A stretch of 64,000 bases of DNA, taken from positions 62,001 to 126,000 of the forward strand of contig LUZY01000013.1 of assembly GCA_001603805.1 (NCBI GenBank). The letters run 5' to 3'. The notes under the pieces were generated by a model. The model saw nothing but the letters and a program-made list of their open reading frames with translations, did not search any database and had not been told where the DNA came from. Numbering within the stretch: the stretch's first letter is position 1; the number at the start of each line of letters is the position of its first letter. The translations under genes were made by a program, and so were the position numbers. Of the stretch, positions 1-8,483 are shown piece after piece. The DNA comes from Deferribacterales bacterium Deferri_01. Its GTDB lineage: Bacteria; Chrysiogenota; Deferribacteres; Deferribacterales; Geovibrionaceae.

Positions 1-684
1 GAAAGAAGACTTTTTATAAAAGGTTTGGGAGCAATAACACTGATTACCGCGCTCCCTTTTACCGATGCATTAGCATTGGACGGATATCACCATGTTGACC
101 CGGTGAGGGACGGCAGACCAAAGAAAAAGCATAACTATGCTATGGTCATTGTCCAGAACAGATGCATAGGGTGCAAAGCTTGTGAGCTTTCCTGTAAGAA
201 AACATGGAATCTCTCAGAAAAACCTGAAAATTACCGCACAAAGGTTATGTATATCGGTAAAGCTCAGAGTTTTAATTACAGACGATCTTGGATGCCTGTT
301 CTTTGTAATCAGTGCGACAATCCGCCATGTGTATCTGTATGCCCCACCAGTGCAAGCTATAAAAGGGAAGAAGACGGAATCATTCTTGTTGACCCGAAAA
401 AGTGCATAGGCTGTAAAACCTGCATGGCTGGCTGTCCTTATGATGCTAGATACTATGACGAGCGAATACATTCAGTGGATAAATGCACCTTCTGCCAGCC
501 GAGGTTGGAAAAGGGGCTTGAACCCGCCTGTGTTGAAAATTGCCTTATGGGAGCAAGGGTGTTTGGTGATCTTAATGATCCTGAATCCGATGTATCCAAA
601 CTTTTGAGAAAGGCTATGTCATACCATGTGTTGAAACCGGAAGAAGGTACTAAATGCAATGTTTTCTACACAACAAGGACTTAA
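1..684 (+). CDS. 4Fe-4S ferredoxin-type subunit (PsrB/NrfC-like), 5' partial
   Basis: Electron-transfer subunit of a membrane-bound respiratory oxidoreductase of the molybdoenzyme/NrfD type. The frame is open to base 1 and begins E-R-R-L-F-I-K-G, followed by a hydrophobic stretch and an A-L-A cleavage-like site. This is a twin-arginine signal cut by the window edge, so the protein should act in the periplasm. The TTG at 25 is not the real start. Four cysteine groups of the PsrB/DmsB pattern follow (numbered from the TTG): C47/50/53/57, C94/97/102/106, C127/130/133/137 and C154/157/169/173, enough for four [4Fe-4S] clusters. The next gene, 15 bases on, is its NrfD-type membrane partner. The catalytic subunit, if there is one, must lie to the left of the window. 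The substrate (polysulfide, tetrathionate, nitrite, arsenate or other) cannot be told from this subunit. Confidence 0.9.
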   Translation, partial: ERRLFIKGLGAITLITALPFTDALALDGYHHVDPVRDGRPKKKHNYAMVIVQNRCIGCKACELSCKKTWNLSEKPENYRTKVMYIGKAQSFNYRRSWMPVLCNQCDNPPCVSVCPTSASYKREEDGIILVDPKKCIGCKTCMAGCPYDARYYDERIHSVDKCTFCQPRLEKGLEPACVENCLMGARVFGDLNDPESDVSKLLRKAMSYHVLKPEEGTKCNVFYTTRT

Positions 685-699
685 GCGGGAGATAAGGAT

Positions 700-1845
700 A
701 TGTCAGAATTTATTATGAATAATAAAAATATACCCACTATACCGTTTATACTGCTTGGATTTATTCTCTGTGCTGTGGGTGGGGCGGCGGTTGTGATGAC
801 GCTTGTGAATGGTCATGAAGCTATGTACGGCGTCACAAGAGATGTTCCATGGGGGCTTTTGATCTCTACATATGCTTACTTTGTAATAATCTCAACTGGT
901 ATAGCATTCATAGGCGGTTTAGCCCATGCTTTCGGGTTTGAAAAGTATGCTTTGATCAGCAAAAGGATAGTTGTTCTTGCCGTTGTTATACTTCTTGCCG
1001 GTTTCACACAGATTCTTATGGAAGTTGGCAGTCCGCTAAAAATGATCTATATGATGATTTCACCCAATTTTAAAGCACCAATATTCTGGATGGGGCTTTT
1101 TTACGGTATTGAGCTGGTTATTCTTGCTTTTGAGCTTTTTCTTGTATTCAGAAAAAAGAGTTCACATTGGATTGCCGCTCTTACTGGTTTTCTTGCTCTT
1201 TTTGTGGGTGTTCTGGCAACCAGCAACCTTGGCTATGTATTCGGTTCTCTCAGTGCAAAAGCTTGGTATCACGGCATATATTTCTCAGTATTTCTCGTTG
1301 TTTCCGGTGTGACCGCAGGAGCAGGTGTATTGGTGCTTGTTCACTATATCGTCTATAAGGGCAGGGTGCCTGCCGGAATAAGTGATTCACTTACTTCTCT
1401 TGGAAAGCTTATGGGCGGGGGAATAGGCGTTATGTCGTTTCTTTATCTCTGGAAGATGATTTCATCAATTTCAACAAGCCCCGGAGATGCACAGGTTGCG
1501 GCTCAGGCTCTTATCAGCGGTGCTATGAGTATTAATTTTTGGGCAGGTGAAATACTTCTTGCGGTTGTTATTCCGCTTCTCTTGATAATGACGGCTAAGG
1601 GAAGGGTGGGAAACATTGCCCTTGCAGGGTTTGTGTTCCTTATTGGGCTGTTTTTTACAAGATATGATTTTGTAATAGCAGGTCAGCTTCCTCTTGTTAA
1701 AGAAGGCTTTATCGGTTCCGTTCAGCTGGCGTCATACAAACCGTCAATGGCGGAGTGGCTCATATACCTCTTCGGCTTTGGTGTTTTCTTTCTTTTGTAC
1801 TTTTCGGCAGAAAAATTTTTGAATCTGGAGACAGAACACCACTGA
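700..1845 (+). CDS. NrfD/PsrC-family membrane quinol oxidoreductase subunit
   Basis: Polytopic inner-membrane subunit that passes electrons between the quinone pool and the preceding ferredoxin subunit. The 381 residues are mostly hydrophobic, with about nine or ten membrane segments. The N-terminal part (G-x-V-T-R-D-V-P-W-G-L after the first helix) is typical of NrfD/PsrC proteins. The ATG at 700 follows GGGAGATAAGG. The gene lies 15 bases after the iron-sulfur subunit and ends at a terminator-like hairpin, so it is probably the last gene of its operon. Length fits the family (about 320-400 residues). The substrate of the complex is not determined by this subunit. Confidence 0.9.
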   Translation: MSEFIMNNKNIPTIPFILLGFILCAVGGAAVVMTLVNGHEAMYGVTRDVPWGLLISTYAYFVIISTGIAFIGGLAHAFGFEKYALISKRIVVLAVVILLAGFTQILMEVGSPLKMIYMMISPNFKAPIFWMGLFYGIELVILAFELFLVFRKKSSHWIAALTGFLALFVGVLATSNLGYVFGSLSAKAWYHGIYFSVFLVVSGVTAGAGVLVLVHYIVYKGRVPAGISDSLTSLGKLMGGGIGVMSFLYLWKMISSISTSPGDAQVAAQALISGAMSINFWAGEILLAVVIPLLLIMTAKGRVGNIALAGFVFLIGLFFTRYDFVIAGQLPLVKEGFIGSVQLASYKPSMAEWLIYLFGFGVFFLLYFSAEKFLNLETEHH

Positions 1846-1858
1846 TAAGCTCAAATGT

Positions 1859-1890
1859 TTCTGCGGCACGACCCGCCGCAGAAGCTTTTT
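1859..1890 (+). terminator. Rho-independent terminator after nrfD-type gene
   Basis: A 9-bp perfect stem (TTCTGCGGC/GCCGCAGAA) with a 7-base loop is followed by GCTTTTTC. It starts 13 bases after the stop of the membrane subunit and ends at the stop of the convergent regulator gene. Confidence 0.75.
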
Positions 1891-2265
1891 CTAAAGCTGC
1901 TCAATAACCTCTCTCTGTTCAAGGAGAAACAGCTCAAAATTGCGGCAGAACTCCCAGTACAGCTCAAGAACTCTTTCGCCTTCTTCTGTGATCTCCGCAC
2001 CGCCTCCGCCCGCACCGCCTGTTTTTTTAACTACAAGGGGCTTGCGTGCAAGAGAATTCATTGAGTCCACCAGTCCCCATGCTTTGCTGTAAGACATGTT
2101 CAGTGAAGCCGCTGCCTTAGACATTGAACCGTGTTGTTTTATCAGCTCAAGAAAGTGTATTTTACCGAGTCCGAGAAAATTCTTCCCGTCCTTGTCAATC
2201 CATATTCTTCCGCCGTAGGTGAAGTCTCCCACGGCTTTGGAGAACATATCGTTTGATTTATTCAT
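1891..2265 (-). CDS. ModE-type winged-helix regulator (N-terminal domain only)
   Basis: A 124-residue DNA-binding protein resembling the LysR-like N-terminal domain of the molybdate regulator ModE. Residues about 30-60 carry the helix-turn-helix (H-G-S-M-S-K-A-A-A-S-L-N-M-S-Y-S-K-A-W). A glycine-rich wing (G-G-A-G-G-G-G-A) follows, as is usual in the ModE family. The C-terminal molybdate-binding (MOP) domains of E. coli ModE are absent, so if it senses molybdenum it must do so in another way. It lies tail to tail with an oxidoreductase operon of a kind that often contains a molybdenum enzyme, which suits a role in that regulation; this is inference. Confidence 0.8.
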   Translation of the reverse strand: MNKSNDMFSKAVGDFTYGGRIWIDKDGKNFLGLGKIHFLELIKQHGSMSKAAASLNMSYSKAWGLVDSMNSLARKPLVVKKTGGAGGGGAEITEEGERVLELYWEFCRNFELFLLEQREVIEQL

Positions 2266-2342
2266 AGGGGAACCTTTTGCCTTTACTCATTTTTTACTCT
2301 ATTTATAGATCATTTTCGCAGAAAAGTCCGCATGAATAAACG

Positions 2343-2368
2343 AAAAAAGGCGGAGTTTCCTCCGCCTT
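2343..2368 (-). terminator. Rho-independent terminator of the rbsDACB operon
   Basis: Read on the minus strand, an 8-bp stem AAGGCGGA/TCCGCCTT with a 6-base loop is followed by a run of T (bases 2343-2348 are A on the plus strand). It lies 24 bases beyond the stop of rbsB. Confidence 0.85.
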
Positions 2369-2391
2369 AAGGTGTTGGTGTATTCTGAAAA

Positions 2392-3267
2392 TTATTTTGT
2401 TATGAGTTTAAGTCCGACAGGTATGTTTGCGGGAACTTTTTTGCCTTCGAGAACAGCTTTAGCAGTTTCAACACCCTGAGCGCCGATAAAAGATGGCTGC
2501 TGGGCTACTGTGGCGGAAAGCTCTCCGTCCTTAACTGCTTTGACTGCATCGTCTGTGGCATCGAATCCTACCACCATAATCTGTCTGCCGGAAGCCTGAA
2601 TAGCTCTTAAAGCGCCGAGAGCCATTTCATCATTATGAGCGAAAACAGCGTCTATAACAGGTTGAGCCTGAAGGATGTTTTCCATAACATTAAGCCCTTT
2701 TGTTCTGTCAAAGTCTGCGGTCTGACGTGCTATCACCTCAATTTGCGTTCCTTTAAGAGCTTCGTTAAAGCCTTTGCCTCTGTCTCGTGCTGCTGATGTT
2801 CCGGGGATTCCTTCAAGTTCAACAACATTAGATTTTTTACCGAGCCTCTGAACAATGTAATTGCCTGCCATTTTGCCGCCGGCAACGTTATCGGAAGCGA
2901 TGTGGGATACAACCTGACCTGCGTTTGCGCCTCTGTCAAGAGTGATAACCGGAACTTTTGCCCTGTTTGCAATGCGGATTGCATTACCTACGGCGTCAGA
3001 ATCCGTCGGATTGATAAGAATAACCGCCACACCTCTTGAAAGAAGGTCTTCGACATTTGCTATTTCCTTTGCGGGGTCATTTTGTGAGTCGAGAACCACG
3101 AGTTGAACTCCCAATTCTTTTGCTTTTGCTTCCGCACCGTCTTTAAGTGTTACAAAGAACGGGTTGTTGAGAGTGGAAACCACAAGACCTACCGGTTTCT
3201 GTGCAGAGAAGGCCGACATTGCTGTGATAGCAATGAAAGCCGTAACGATAGCTAAGATCCTTTTCAT
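2392..3267 (-). CDS. rbsB: Ribose ABC transporter, periplasmic substrate-binding protein
   Basis: Periplasmic type I sugar-binding protein that delivers ribose to RbsAC. The 291 residues start with a Sec signal (M-K-R-I-L then a hydrophobic core, cleavage near A-F-S-A). The mature part opens with the typical [10 protein letters not shown] strand and contains D-S-Q-N-D-P and L-I-N-P-T-D-S-D-A, as in E. coli RbsB. It is the last gene of rbsDACB, 22 bases after rbsC, and is followed by a strong terminator. Length matches E. coli RbsB (296). The other rbs genes around it support ribose over other pentoses or AI-2. Confidence 0.93.
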   Translation of the reverse strand: MKRILAIVTAFIAITAMSAFSAQKPVGLVVSTLNNPFFVTLKDGAEAKAKELGVQLVVLDSQNDPAKEIANVEDLLSRGVAVILINPTDSDAVGNAIRIANRAKVPVITLDRGANAGQVVSHIASDNVAGGKMAGNYIVQRLGKKSNVVELEGIPGTSAARDRGKGFNEALKGTQIEVIARQTADFDRTKGLNVMENILQAQPVIDAVFAHNDEMALGALRAIQASGRQIMVVGFDATDDAVKAVKDGELSATVAQQPSFIGAQGVETAKAVLEGKKVPANIPVGLKLITK

Positions 3268-3289
3268 GCCGATTCTCCTTTTTATATAG

Positions 3290-4228
3290 TTACTTTTTTC
3301 TATCCATAAGGACTGCGATGAGAATCACCGCTCCTTTAGCGATCATCTGGTAGTATGAGGAAACGTTCATCAGGTTAAGCGCATTGTTCAGTATGCCGAT
3401 TATCAGTGCGCCGATGAGTGTTCCGAAGATTGTTCCCACGCCGCCTGCGAGGCTTGTTCCGCCCAAAACAACTGCTGCTATGGCATCAAGTTCGTATCCT
3501 GCTCCTGCTGTGGGCTGGGCGGAAGAGAGACGGGCAGTGATTATTATTCCCGCCAATGCGGAAAGCAGACCGCTAATGGCATATACAGCGGTTTTAACTC
3601 TGTTTACTCTCACTCCGGAGAGTCTGGATGCTTCCTCATTGCCGCCCACGGCATAAACATATCTCCCGAAGCGGGTGTATTTGAGAATGTAGTACGAAAC
3701 CGCAAACACCAGAAGCATTATGAAGACAGGTACTGGAACGCCTAAGATGTAGCCTGTGCCGAACCATGAAAAAACGTCTGAAGCTTCGTCAAAGCCTGTT
3801 GAGATGGGTCTGCCGTCTGTGAAGACAAGTGTTGCCCCACGTAGAAGGGTCATTGCAACAAGAGTTGCTATGAAGGGCTGAACCTTGCCTTTTGTGATAA
3901 TTACTCCTGCGAATGCTCCCAGAACTGTTCCCAGAAGCAGTGTTGTGGCTATGGAGATGTACGGGTCGAACCCGTTTGCGATCATGAAGGCGGCAACAGC
4001 ACCGCATATGGCGAGTATCGAACCGACGGAAAGGTCTATCCCGCCAGTGAGGATGACAAATGTCATTCCTGCTGCCATTACGGCGTTGATCGAGGTTTGA
4101 CGAAGAACATTCAGAATATTACTGACGGTGAGGAATCTCGGACTGAGGAGCGAGACTATCACAGCAAGAATAAGCAGACCAAGAAGAGGTCTGAATCTGA
4201 TTAGGAACTCCTTAACCGTCATTTTCAT
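3290..4228 (-). CDS. rbsC: Ribose ABC transporter permease
   Basis: Inner-membrane permease of the ribose importer (BPD_transp_2 family, works as a homodimer). 312 residues with about eight to ten hydrophobic helices. The family stretches [17 protein letters not shown] and [12 protein letters not shown] are plain. Preceded by rbsA (28 bases) and followed by rbsB. Confidence 0.94.
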   Translation of the reverse strand: MKMTVKEFLIRFRPLLGLLILAVIVSLLSPRFLTVSNILNVLRQTSINAVMAAGMTFVILTGGIDLSVGSILAICGAVAAFMIANGFDPYISIATTLLLGTVLGAFAGVIITKGKVQPFIATLVAMTLLRGATLVFTDGRPISTGFDEASDVFSWFGTGYILGVPVPVFIMLLVFAVSYYILKYTRFGRYVYAVGGNEEASRLSGVRVNRVKTAVYAISGLLSALAGIIITARLSSAQPTAGAGYELDAIAAVVLGGTSLAGGVGTIFGTLIGALIIGILNNALNLMNVSSYYQMIAKGAVILIAVLMDRKK

Positions 4229-4256
4229 ATGAATAACTCCGTCTTTTTTGTTTTTA

Positions 4257-5762
4257 TCAGGCAGTTTGTGTCAGCCCGCTTATGGCGAGAGCCATTATTT
4301 TTTCCTGAGTGGCATCAGCTTTTACAATCTCTCCGGCTATGCGCCCGCCGCTCATGACAAGTATGCGGTCGCTCATGCCGAGAATTTCCGGCAGTTCTGA
4401 GGATATCAGTATGATACCCATTCCGTCAGCTTTTAGGAGATTTATAAGCTCGTAAATTTCTTTTTTTGCGCCCACATCAACCCCTCTGGTTGGTTCATCC
4501 AGAATAAGCACCTTGGGTTCTGTCACCACACCTTTGGCTATGGCAACTTTTTGCTGGTTTCCACCGCTGAGGTTCACAACCTTCTGGGAAGGTCCTGTTG
4601 TTTTTATGGACATTTTTTTTATGTATTCCTGTGACGTTTCCGTTTCCTTGTCGTATGAAACATGCCTGAAGGCGTTCTGGTATTTTTTTAAGGCGGGTAG
4701 GGTAATGTTCTCTTTAATTGTCATCCCCAGAATAAGTCCAAGCTGTTTGCGGTCCTCAGAAACGTATGATATTCCTTCTGATATTGCGTCAGCGGGGTGA
4801 CTTACTTTAAGCTGTTTGCCTTCAAGGCGCATTTCACCGGAAATAAGCGGCAGAACACCGAAAATTGTTTTTGCCACTTCGCTTCTGCCTGAACCCATCA
4901 GCCCCGCTATGCCCACAACTTCACCTCTGCGGACCTGAAAGCTTATATCCCGCACGAGCTGGTTTGTCATGCCTTCCGCTTCAAAGATAATTTCCCCCAG
5001 CCTGCATTCGCTTCTTGGGTATCTCTCAAGAAGCGGTCTGCCGACCATTAACTGTATTATGCTTTCCTCATCAAGCTCCGAAACAGGTTTCTCATCCACA
5101 AAAGTGCCGTCACGGAGAATTGTTGCTCTGTCGCAGACCTCAAATACTTCTGATAATTTGTGTGATATATAAACGAGAGCCTTGCCGTCATTTTTGAGTT
5201 CGTTTATTACCTTAAAAAGGTTTTCAGTTTCCACATCTGTCAGTGAGTCTGTCGGTTCGTCCATGATTATAACTTCGGCGTTCATGGAGAGCGCCTTGGC
5301 TATCTCGACCATTTGCGCCTGACCAACGCTAAGGGAGGCAACTTTTTCAGAAGGGGAGGTTTTTTCTCCAAGCCTTCCAAGGTATTCTGCTGCGAGGGAG
5401 TTCATTTCGGAATATTTTATTTTTCCGAAGGAGTTAACAGGCTCACGCCCAAGAAAAATATTCTCACTTACAGTGAGTTCGGGGATAAGGTTAAGCTCCT
5501 GATGGATTATGGCTATTCCCTTATTCTGGGCATCTTTGGGATCTCTCACGGTTAATGGCTTGCCGTTATAAAGTATTTCACCGGAGTCTTTTGTATATAC
5601 ACCGCTTAGAATTTTCATGAGAGTTGATTTTCCCGCTCCGTTTTCGCCAAGGAGAGCCATAACGCCGCCAGCAAATATACGCAGGAAAACATTGTCCAGA
5701 GCTTTGACTCCGGGGAAGGTTTTTGTTATGTTTTTCATCTCAAGAAGCGGCGTCTTAGTCAT
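4257..5762 (-). CDS. rbsA: Ribose ABC transporter, double ATP-binding protein
   Basis: Cytoplasmic ATPase of the ribose importer, with two fused ABC domains in 501 residues as usual for RbsA/MglA. The first domain has Walker A G-E-N-G-A-G-K-S-T, signature L-S-V-G-Q-A-Q and Walker B I-I-M-D-E-P-T. The second has the degenerate Walker A G-L-M-G-S-G-R-S-E, signature L-S-G-G-N-Q-Q and Walker B L-I-L-D-E-P-T-R-G-V-D-V-G. The start codon touches the rbsD stop, so the two are translationally coupled. Confidence 0.95.
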   Translation of the reverse strand: MTKTPLLEMKNITKTFPGVKALDNVFLRIFAGGVMALLGENGAGKSTLMKILSGVYTKDSGEILYNGKPLTVRDPKDAQNKGIAIIHQELNLIPELTVSENIFLGREPVNSFGKIKYSEMNSLAAEYLGRLGEKTSPSEKVASLSVGQAQMVEIAKALSMNAEVIIMDEPTDSLTDVETENLFKVINELKNDGKALVYISHKLSEVFEVCDRATILRDGTFVDEKPVSELDEESIIQLMVGRPLLERYPRSECRLGEIIFEAEGMTNQLVRDISFQVRRGEVVGIAGLMGSGRSEVAKTIFGVLPLISGEMRLEGKQLKVSHPADAISEGISYVSEDRKQLGLILGMTIKENITLPALKKYQNAFRHVSYDKETETSQEYIKKMSIKTTGPSQKVVNLSGGNQQKVAIAKGVVTEPKVLILDEPTRGVDVGAKKEIYELINLLKADGMGIILISSELPEILGMSDRILVMSGGRIAGEIVKADATQEKIMALAISGLTQTA

Positions 5763-6181
5763 CAGAATACGACTCCTGAATGAAGAATAATATTAGAGTA
5801 TGGTGTGCATTCGCCTGTTCTTATTACCGCCTTGGCAGATTTTGTAAGCTCTTTAAACCTCTCGTGGGAAACCATTGCTGTTTCAATCTTTTTACCTTGG
5901 GCTTTTTCTGTTTTCTTAATTACTGCCGTTATCATGTCCCAGACAGTATGGTTTGCCTTTATGATCTCTTCTGCAATGGTGATTTTCTCCACCTGAAGCT
6001 CTGAAAGTACATTAAGCAGAGTGGTGATGAAGTCCGGCACTCCGTTTGTCAGAGCGAGGTCTATACGCTCTGTCGATGCAGGAATCGGCAGACCGGCATC
6101 TGCTATCACAAGAGTATCCGTGTGTCCCATTTCTGAAATAACTGCCGATATACGGCTGTTGAGAAGCTGTCCTTTTTTCAT
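5762..6181 (-). CDS. rbsD: D-ribose pyranase
   Basis: Converts beta-pyranose ribose to the furanose form used by ribokinase. 139 residues, the normal RbsD length. The catalytic histidine lies in S-E-M-G-H-T-D near residue 20, followed by the substrate-site stretch V-I-A-D-A-G-L-P-I-P. First gene of rbsDACB, transcribed away from rbsR; promoter and operators lie between the two. Confidence 0.95.
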   Translation of the reverse strand: MKKGQLLNSRISAVISEMGHTDTLVIADAGLPIPASTERIDLALTNGVPDFITTLLNVLSELQVEKITIAEEIIKANHTVWDMITAVIKKTEKAQGKKIETAMVSHERFKELTKSAKAVIRTGECTPYSNIILHSGVVF

Positions 6182-6202
6182 AACTGCACCCTCTATAATT
6201 TA

Positions 6203-6230
6203 ATGATACCAGACGGTAAGAAGAGATCAA
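6203..6230 (-). promoter_or_regulatory. Candidate promoter of rbsDACB
   Basis: On the minus strand TTGATC (6230-6225), a 16-base spacer and TATCAT (6208-6203) precede rbsD. The twin palindromes lie just upstream of this -35. Confidence 0.5.
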
Positions 6231-6238
6231 GTAAATAA

Positions 6239-6280
6239 TTTAGTAAAATTTTACTAAAAATTTAGTTGAATACAACTAAA
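6239..6280. promoter_or_regulatory. Two palindromic operators in the rbsD/rbsR intergenic region
   Basis: Two related 20-bp palindromes stand side by side: 6239-6258 (TTTAGTAAAATTTTACTAAA, perfect) and 6261-6280 (arms TTTAGTTG/CAACTAAA). Their centres are 22 bp apart, about two helical turns. They share the outer arms TTTAGT/ACTAAA. Placed between the divergent rbsD and rbsR genes, they are the obvious binding sites of the LacI-family regulator encoded next to them. The second overlaps the likely rbsR -35. Confidence 0.75.
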
Positions 6281-6292
6281 ATATGATATAAT
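6266..6292 (+). promoter_or_regulatory. Candidate promoter of rbsR-rbsK
   Basis: A perfect TATAAT lies at 6287-6292 with TTGAAT at 6266-6271, 15 bases apart, shorter than optimal. The -35 is inside the second operator, which predicts autorepression. Confidence 0.45.
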
Positions 6293-6326
6293 AAAGATGA
6301 ATATCCAATCTGAAGGGCAGTTATAA

Positions 6327-7373
6327 ATGAAAAAAAACATTACAGTGGCAGAAATAGCGAAACTTGCTGAGGTATCTCCCGCTGCCGTTTCCCTTGTGCT
6401 GAACGGCAAGCCCGGTGTCGGTCCTGAAACAAGGGAACGCATACTTAAAATAGCCCGTGAACATAGCTATAAGGGGCTTGAAAAAAGTGTTCCCAGAAAG
6501 AGGCACAAGGCGCTGCTGTTTGTGAATATTGTGAAACACGGGCAGATACTTAACGAAAACCATAAAGCATTTATCGCTGATTATATTGACGGGGCACAGA
6601 TGAAGGCGGGTACTAAGGGTTATTCTCTGGAAGTTACCGCTTTTCCGCAGTTTGAGCCGTCAGAGGTTGTGTCATATATCAATTCATCCGATGCTGACGG
6701 AGCGGTGATTCTGGGAACCGAGCTTGATGAAAGCGATATAGCGTATTTTCTCAAGGTGAATGTGCCTATTGTATTTATAGATTTGCTTTATCCTCATATG
6801 CCTTTTGACTTTGTGGATATGAATAATTATTCATCAGTTTACAATGCGGTCTCACATCTTGTGCGTATGGGGCACAAAAATATTGGTATTGTCACCGGAA
6901 ACAGAGAGACAAGCAACTTTATGCACAGAAAGCTTGGTTTTATAAAATCCCTCGAACTGACTGGAATTAAACCTGATGAAAAGTTTTTTTACTCTGTTGA
7001 TTCCAGATATGAGGGCGCATACAGAGATATGAAGGTTATACTCAGTCAGGGTGCAGAGGTACCTTCCGCTATCTTCTGCGTGAATGATATAATAGCAATG
7101 GGATGTATAAGAGCATTAAAGGAGGAGGGCTATGCTGTTCCGGATGATGTTTCTGTGGTGGGTTTTGATAACCTGCCCGCAGCATCCATGACAGAACCTC
7201 CCCTTACAACTGTAAGTGTTTCAAAGAAAAAAATAAGTGCAAAGGCTGTTGGTCTTCTTATGCAGAGAATAAAGGAAGGAAGCCGCATGCCCTATGAAAA
7301 AATAATGATAGGCGGCGAAGTTATAGAAAGAAAAAGCGTAAAATACCTTGCCGGTGCAGAGGAGGATTTATGA
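6327..7373 (+). CDS. rbsR: LacI-family transcriptional regulator of the ribose locus
   Basis: 348-residue repressor of the LacI/GalR family. The N-terminal helix-turn-helix and hinge (I-T-V-A-E-I-A-K-L-A, then S-P-A-A-V-S-L-V-L-N-G-K) cover residues 4-60. The rest is a periplasmic-binding-protein-like sensor domain with the usual F-C-V-N-D-I-I-A and V-V-G-F-D-N-L-P stretches. It diverges from rbsDACB, overlaps rbsK by four bases, and two palindromes fitting a LacI-family dimer lie directly upstream. Ribose as effector is inferred from context. Confidence 0.88.
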   Translation: MKKNITVAEIAKLAEVSPAAVSLVLNGKPGVGPETRERILKIAREHSYKGLEKSVPRKRHKALLFVNIVKHGQILNENHKAFIADYIDGAQMKAGTKGYSLEVTAFPQFEPSEVVSYINSSDADGAVILGTELDESDIAYFLKVNVPIVFIDLLYPHMPFDFVDMNNYSSVYNAVSHLVRMGHKNIGIVTGNRETSNFMHRKLGFIKSLELTGIKPDEKFFYSVDSRYEGAYRDMKVILSQGAEVPSAIFCVNDIIAMGCIRALKEEGYAVPDDVSVVGFDNLPAASMTEPPLTTVSVSKKKISAKAVGLLMQRIKEGSRMPYEKIMIGGEVIERKSVKYLAGAEEDL

Positions 7374-8281
7374 GCAGGTTTTGTGTGGCGGGAAGCCTTA
7401 ATATAGATCTGGTGACGAGAACAAAGCGTTTTCCTAAAAAGGGAGAAACTGTGCAGGGAGAATCCTTCAGCACATTTACCGGCGGCAAGGGTGCTAATCA
7501 GGCTGTGGCTCTTTCCAAACTTGGTGCGGACACAGTTATGATCGGTAAATTAGGCAATGATATATACGCCGCACAATACATGGAATATTTCAGAAAGCTC
7601 GGCGTGAAAACTTCTGGAATAATGCGTGAGGAAACCTCTACGGGTATTGCAGTGATAACTGTTGATGGAGAAGGGGAAAACTTTATTATAATTATTCCCG
7701 GCGCAAACGGCAGAATGGACTCTGAATATATAAAAGATAAAAAAGAGCTGATAGAGCAGGCAGATTTCCTTCTTCTTCAGCTTGAAGTGCCTATGGAAGC
7801 TGTTCTTGAGGCGGCTAGAACAGCCAAAAACGCAGGTACAAAGATAATTTTCGATCCCGCTCCTGCTATGGATGTTCCTGCGGAACTGCTCAGGCTGGTT
7901 GATATAATTACCCCTAATGAGACGGAAGCCGAAGCACTGACCGGAATACGGCCTGACGATGAATCAGGCTTTGAGGCGGCGGGGAAAGCTCTTGCTGAAA
8001 AAGGAGTTAAAGCAGCGGTGATGAAGGCAGGTGCAAAGGGCGCATATATATTTGAAAACGGTGTTTTCACCCATGTGGCTGGCTTCAAGGTGAAAACAGC
8101 AGATACCACCGCAGCAGGCGATACATTCAACGCAGGGCTTGCCTATGCGCTTGGTGAGGGGCTGGAACTAAAAAGTGCAGTGCGGTTTGCCAATTCCGCT
8201 GCTGCTATATCCACAACCAAACACGGAGCGCAGGACGGTATGCCTTCCATTGAGGAGGTTCGCAATCTGGCTGATTCCTGA
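7370..8281 (+). CDS. rbsK: Ribokinase
   Basis: Phosphorylates ribose to ribose-5-phosphate in the cytoplasm. 303 residues of the PfkB family. The substrate motif G-S-L-N-I-D-L-V is at the N terminus, F-T-G-G-K-G-A-N-Q-A-V lies near residue 40, and the C-terminal signature D-T-T-A-A-G-D-T-F-N-A-G carries the catalytic aspartate. ATGA overlap with rbsR means the two are co-translated. With RbsD and RbsABC this completes ribose uptake and entry to the pentose phosphate pathway. Confidence 0.93.
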   Translation: MSRFCVAGSLNIDLVTRTKRFPKKGETVQGESFSTFTGGKGANQAVALSKLGADTVMIGKLGNDIYAAQYMEYFRKLGVKTSGIMREETSTGIAVITVDGEGENFIIIIPGANGRMDSEYIKDKKELIEQADFLLLQLEVPMEAVLEAARTAKNAGTKIIFDPAPAMDVPAELLRLVDIITPNETEAEALTGIRPDDESGFEAAGKALAEKGVKAAVMKAGAKGAYIFENGVFTHVAGFKVKTADTTAAGDTFNAGLAYALGEGLELKSAVRFANSAAAISTTKHGAQDGMPSIEEVRNLADS

Positions 8282-8407
8282 TATTTTCTCTTCACTTATT
8301 CAGTCTCTGTACATATAGTGCATTGAGGTTTACAAATATATTGACTTTTTAAAGCTGATATTTTAGCCTATAAAAAATATAGAATTTATAGATAAATTTG
8401 AACATAC

Positions 8408-8449
8408 AGGGCTGGACAATTCCTTAAGGAAGTTTTTCAGCCTTTTTGC
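8408..8449 (+). terminator. Hairpin with T-rich tail between rbsK and metN
   Basis: The outer arms 8408-8414 and 8438-8444 pair (one G-U), and a self-complementary TTCCTTAAGGAA lies between them. TTTTTGC follows. It may end the rbsRK transcript or act as a leader structure of metN, whose start lies only 35 bases further. The rest of 8282-8480 shows no SAM riboswitch or other motif I recognise. Confidence 0.45.
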
Positions 8450-8483
8450 TTTAGATTATTTTTGACTGCGGCAGAGGGTATTG

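Noticed and set aside
25-27. TTG at 25 as the start of the first gene
   Set aside because: The frame is open to base 1 and the upstream codons give a twin-arginine motif, so the gene begins outside the window.
8282-8480. Possible SAM riboswitch upstream of metNIQ
   Set aside because: I looked for the S-box core and found only a terminator-like hairpin.
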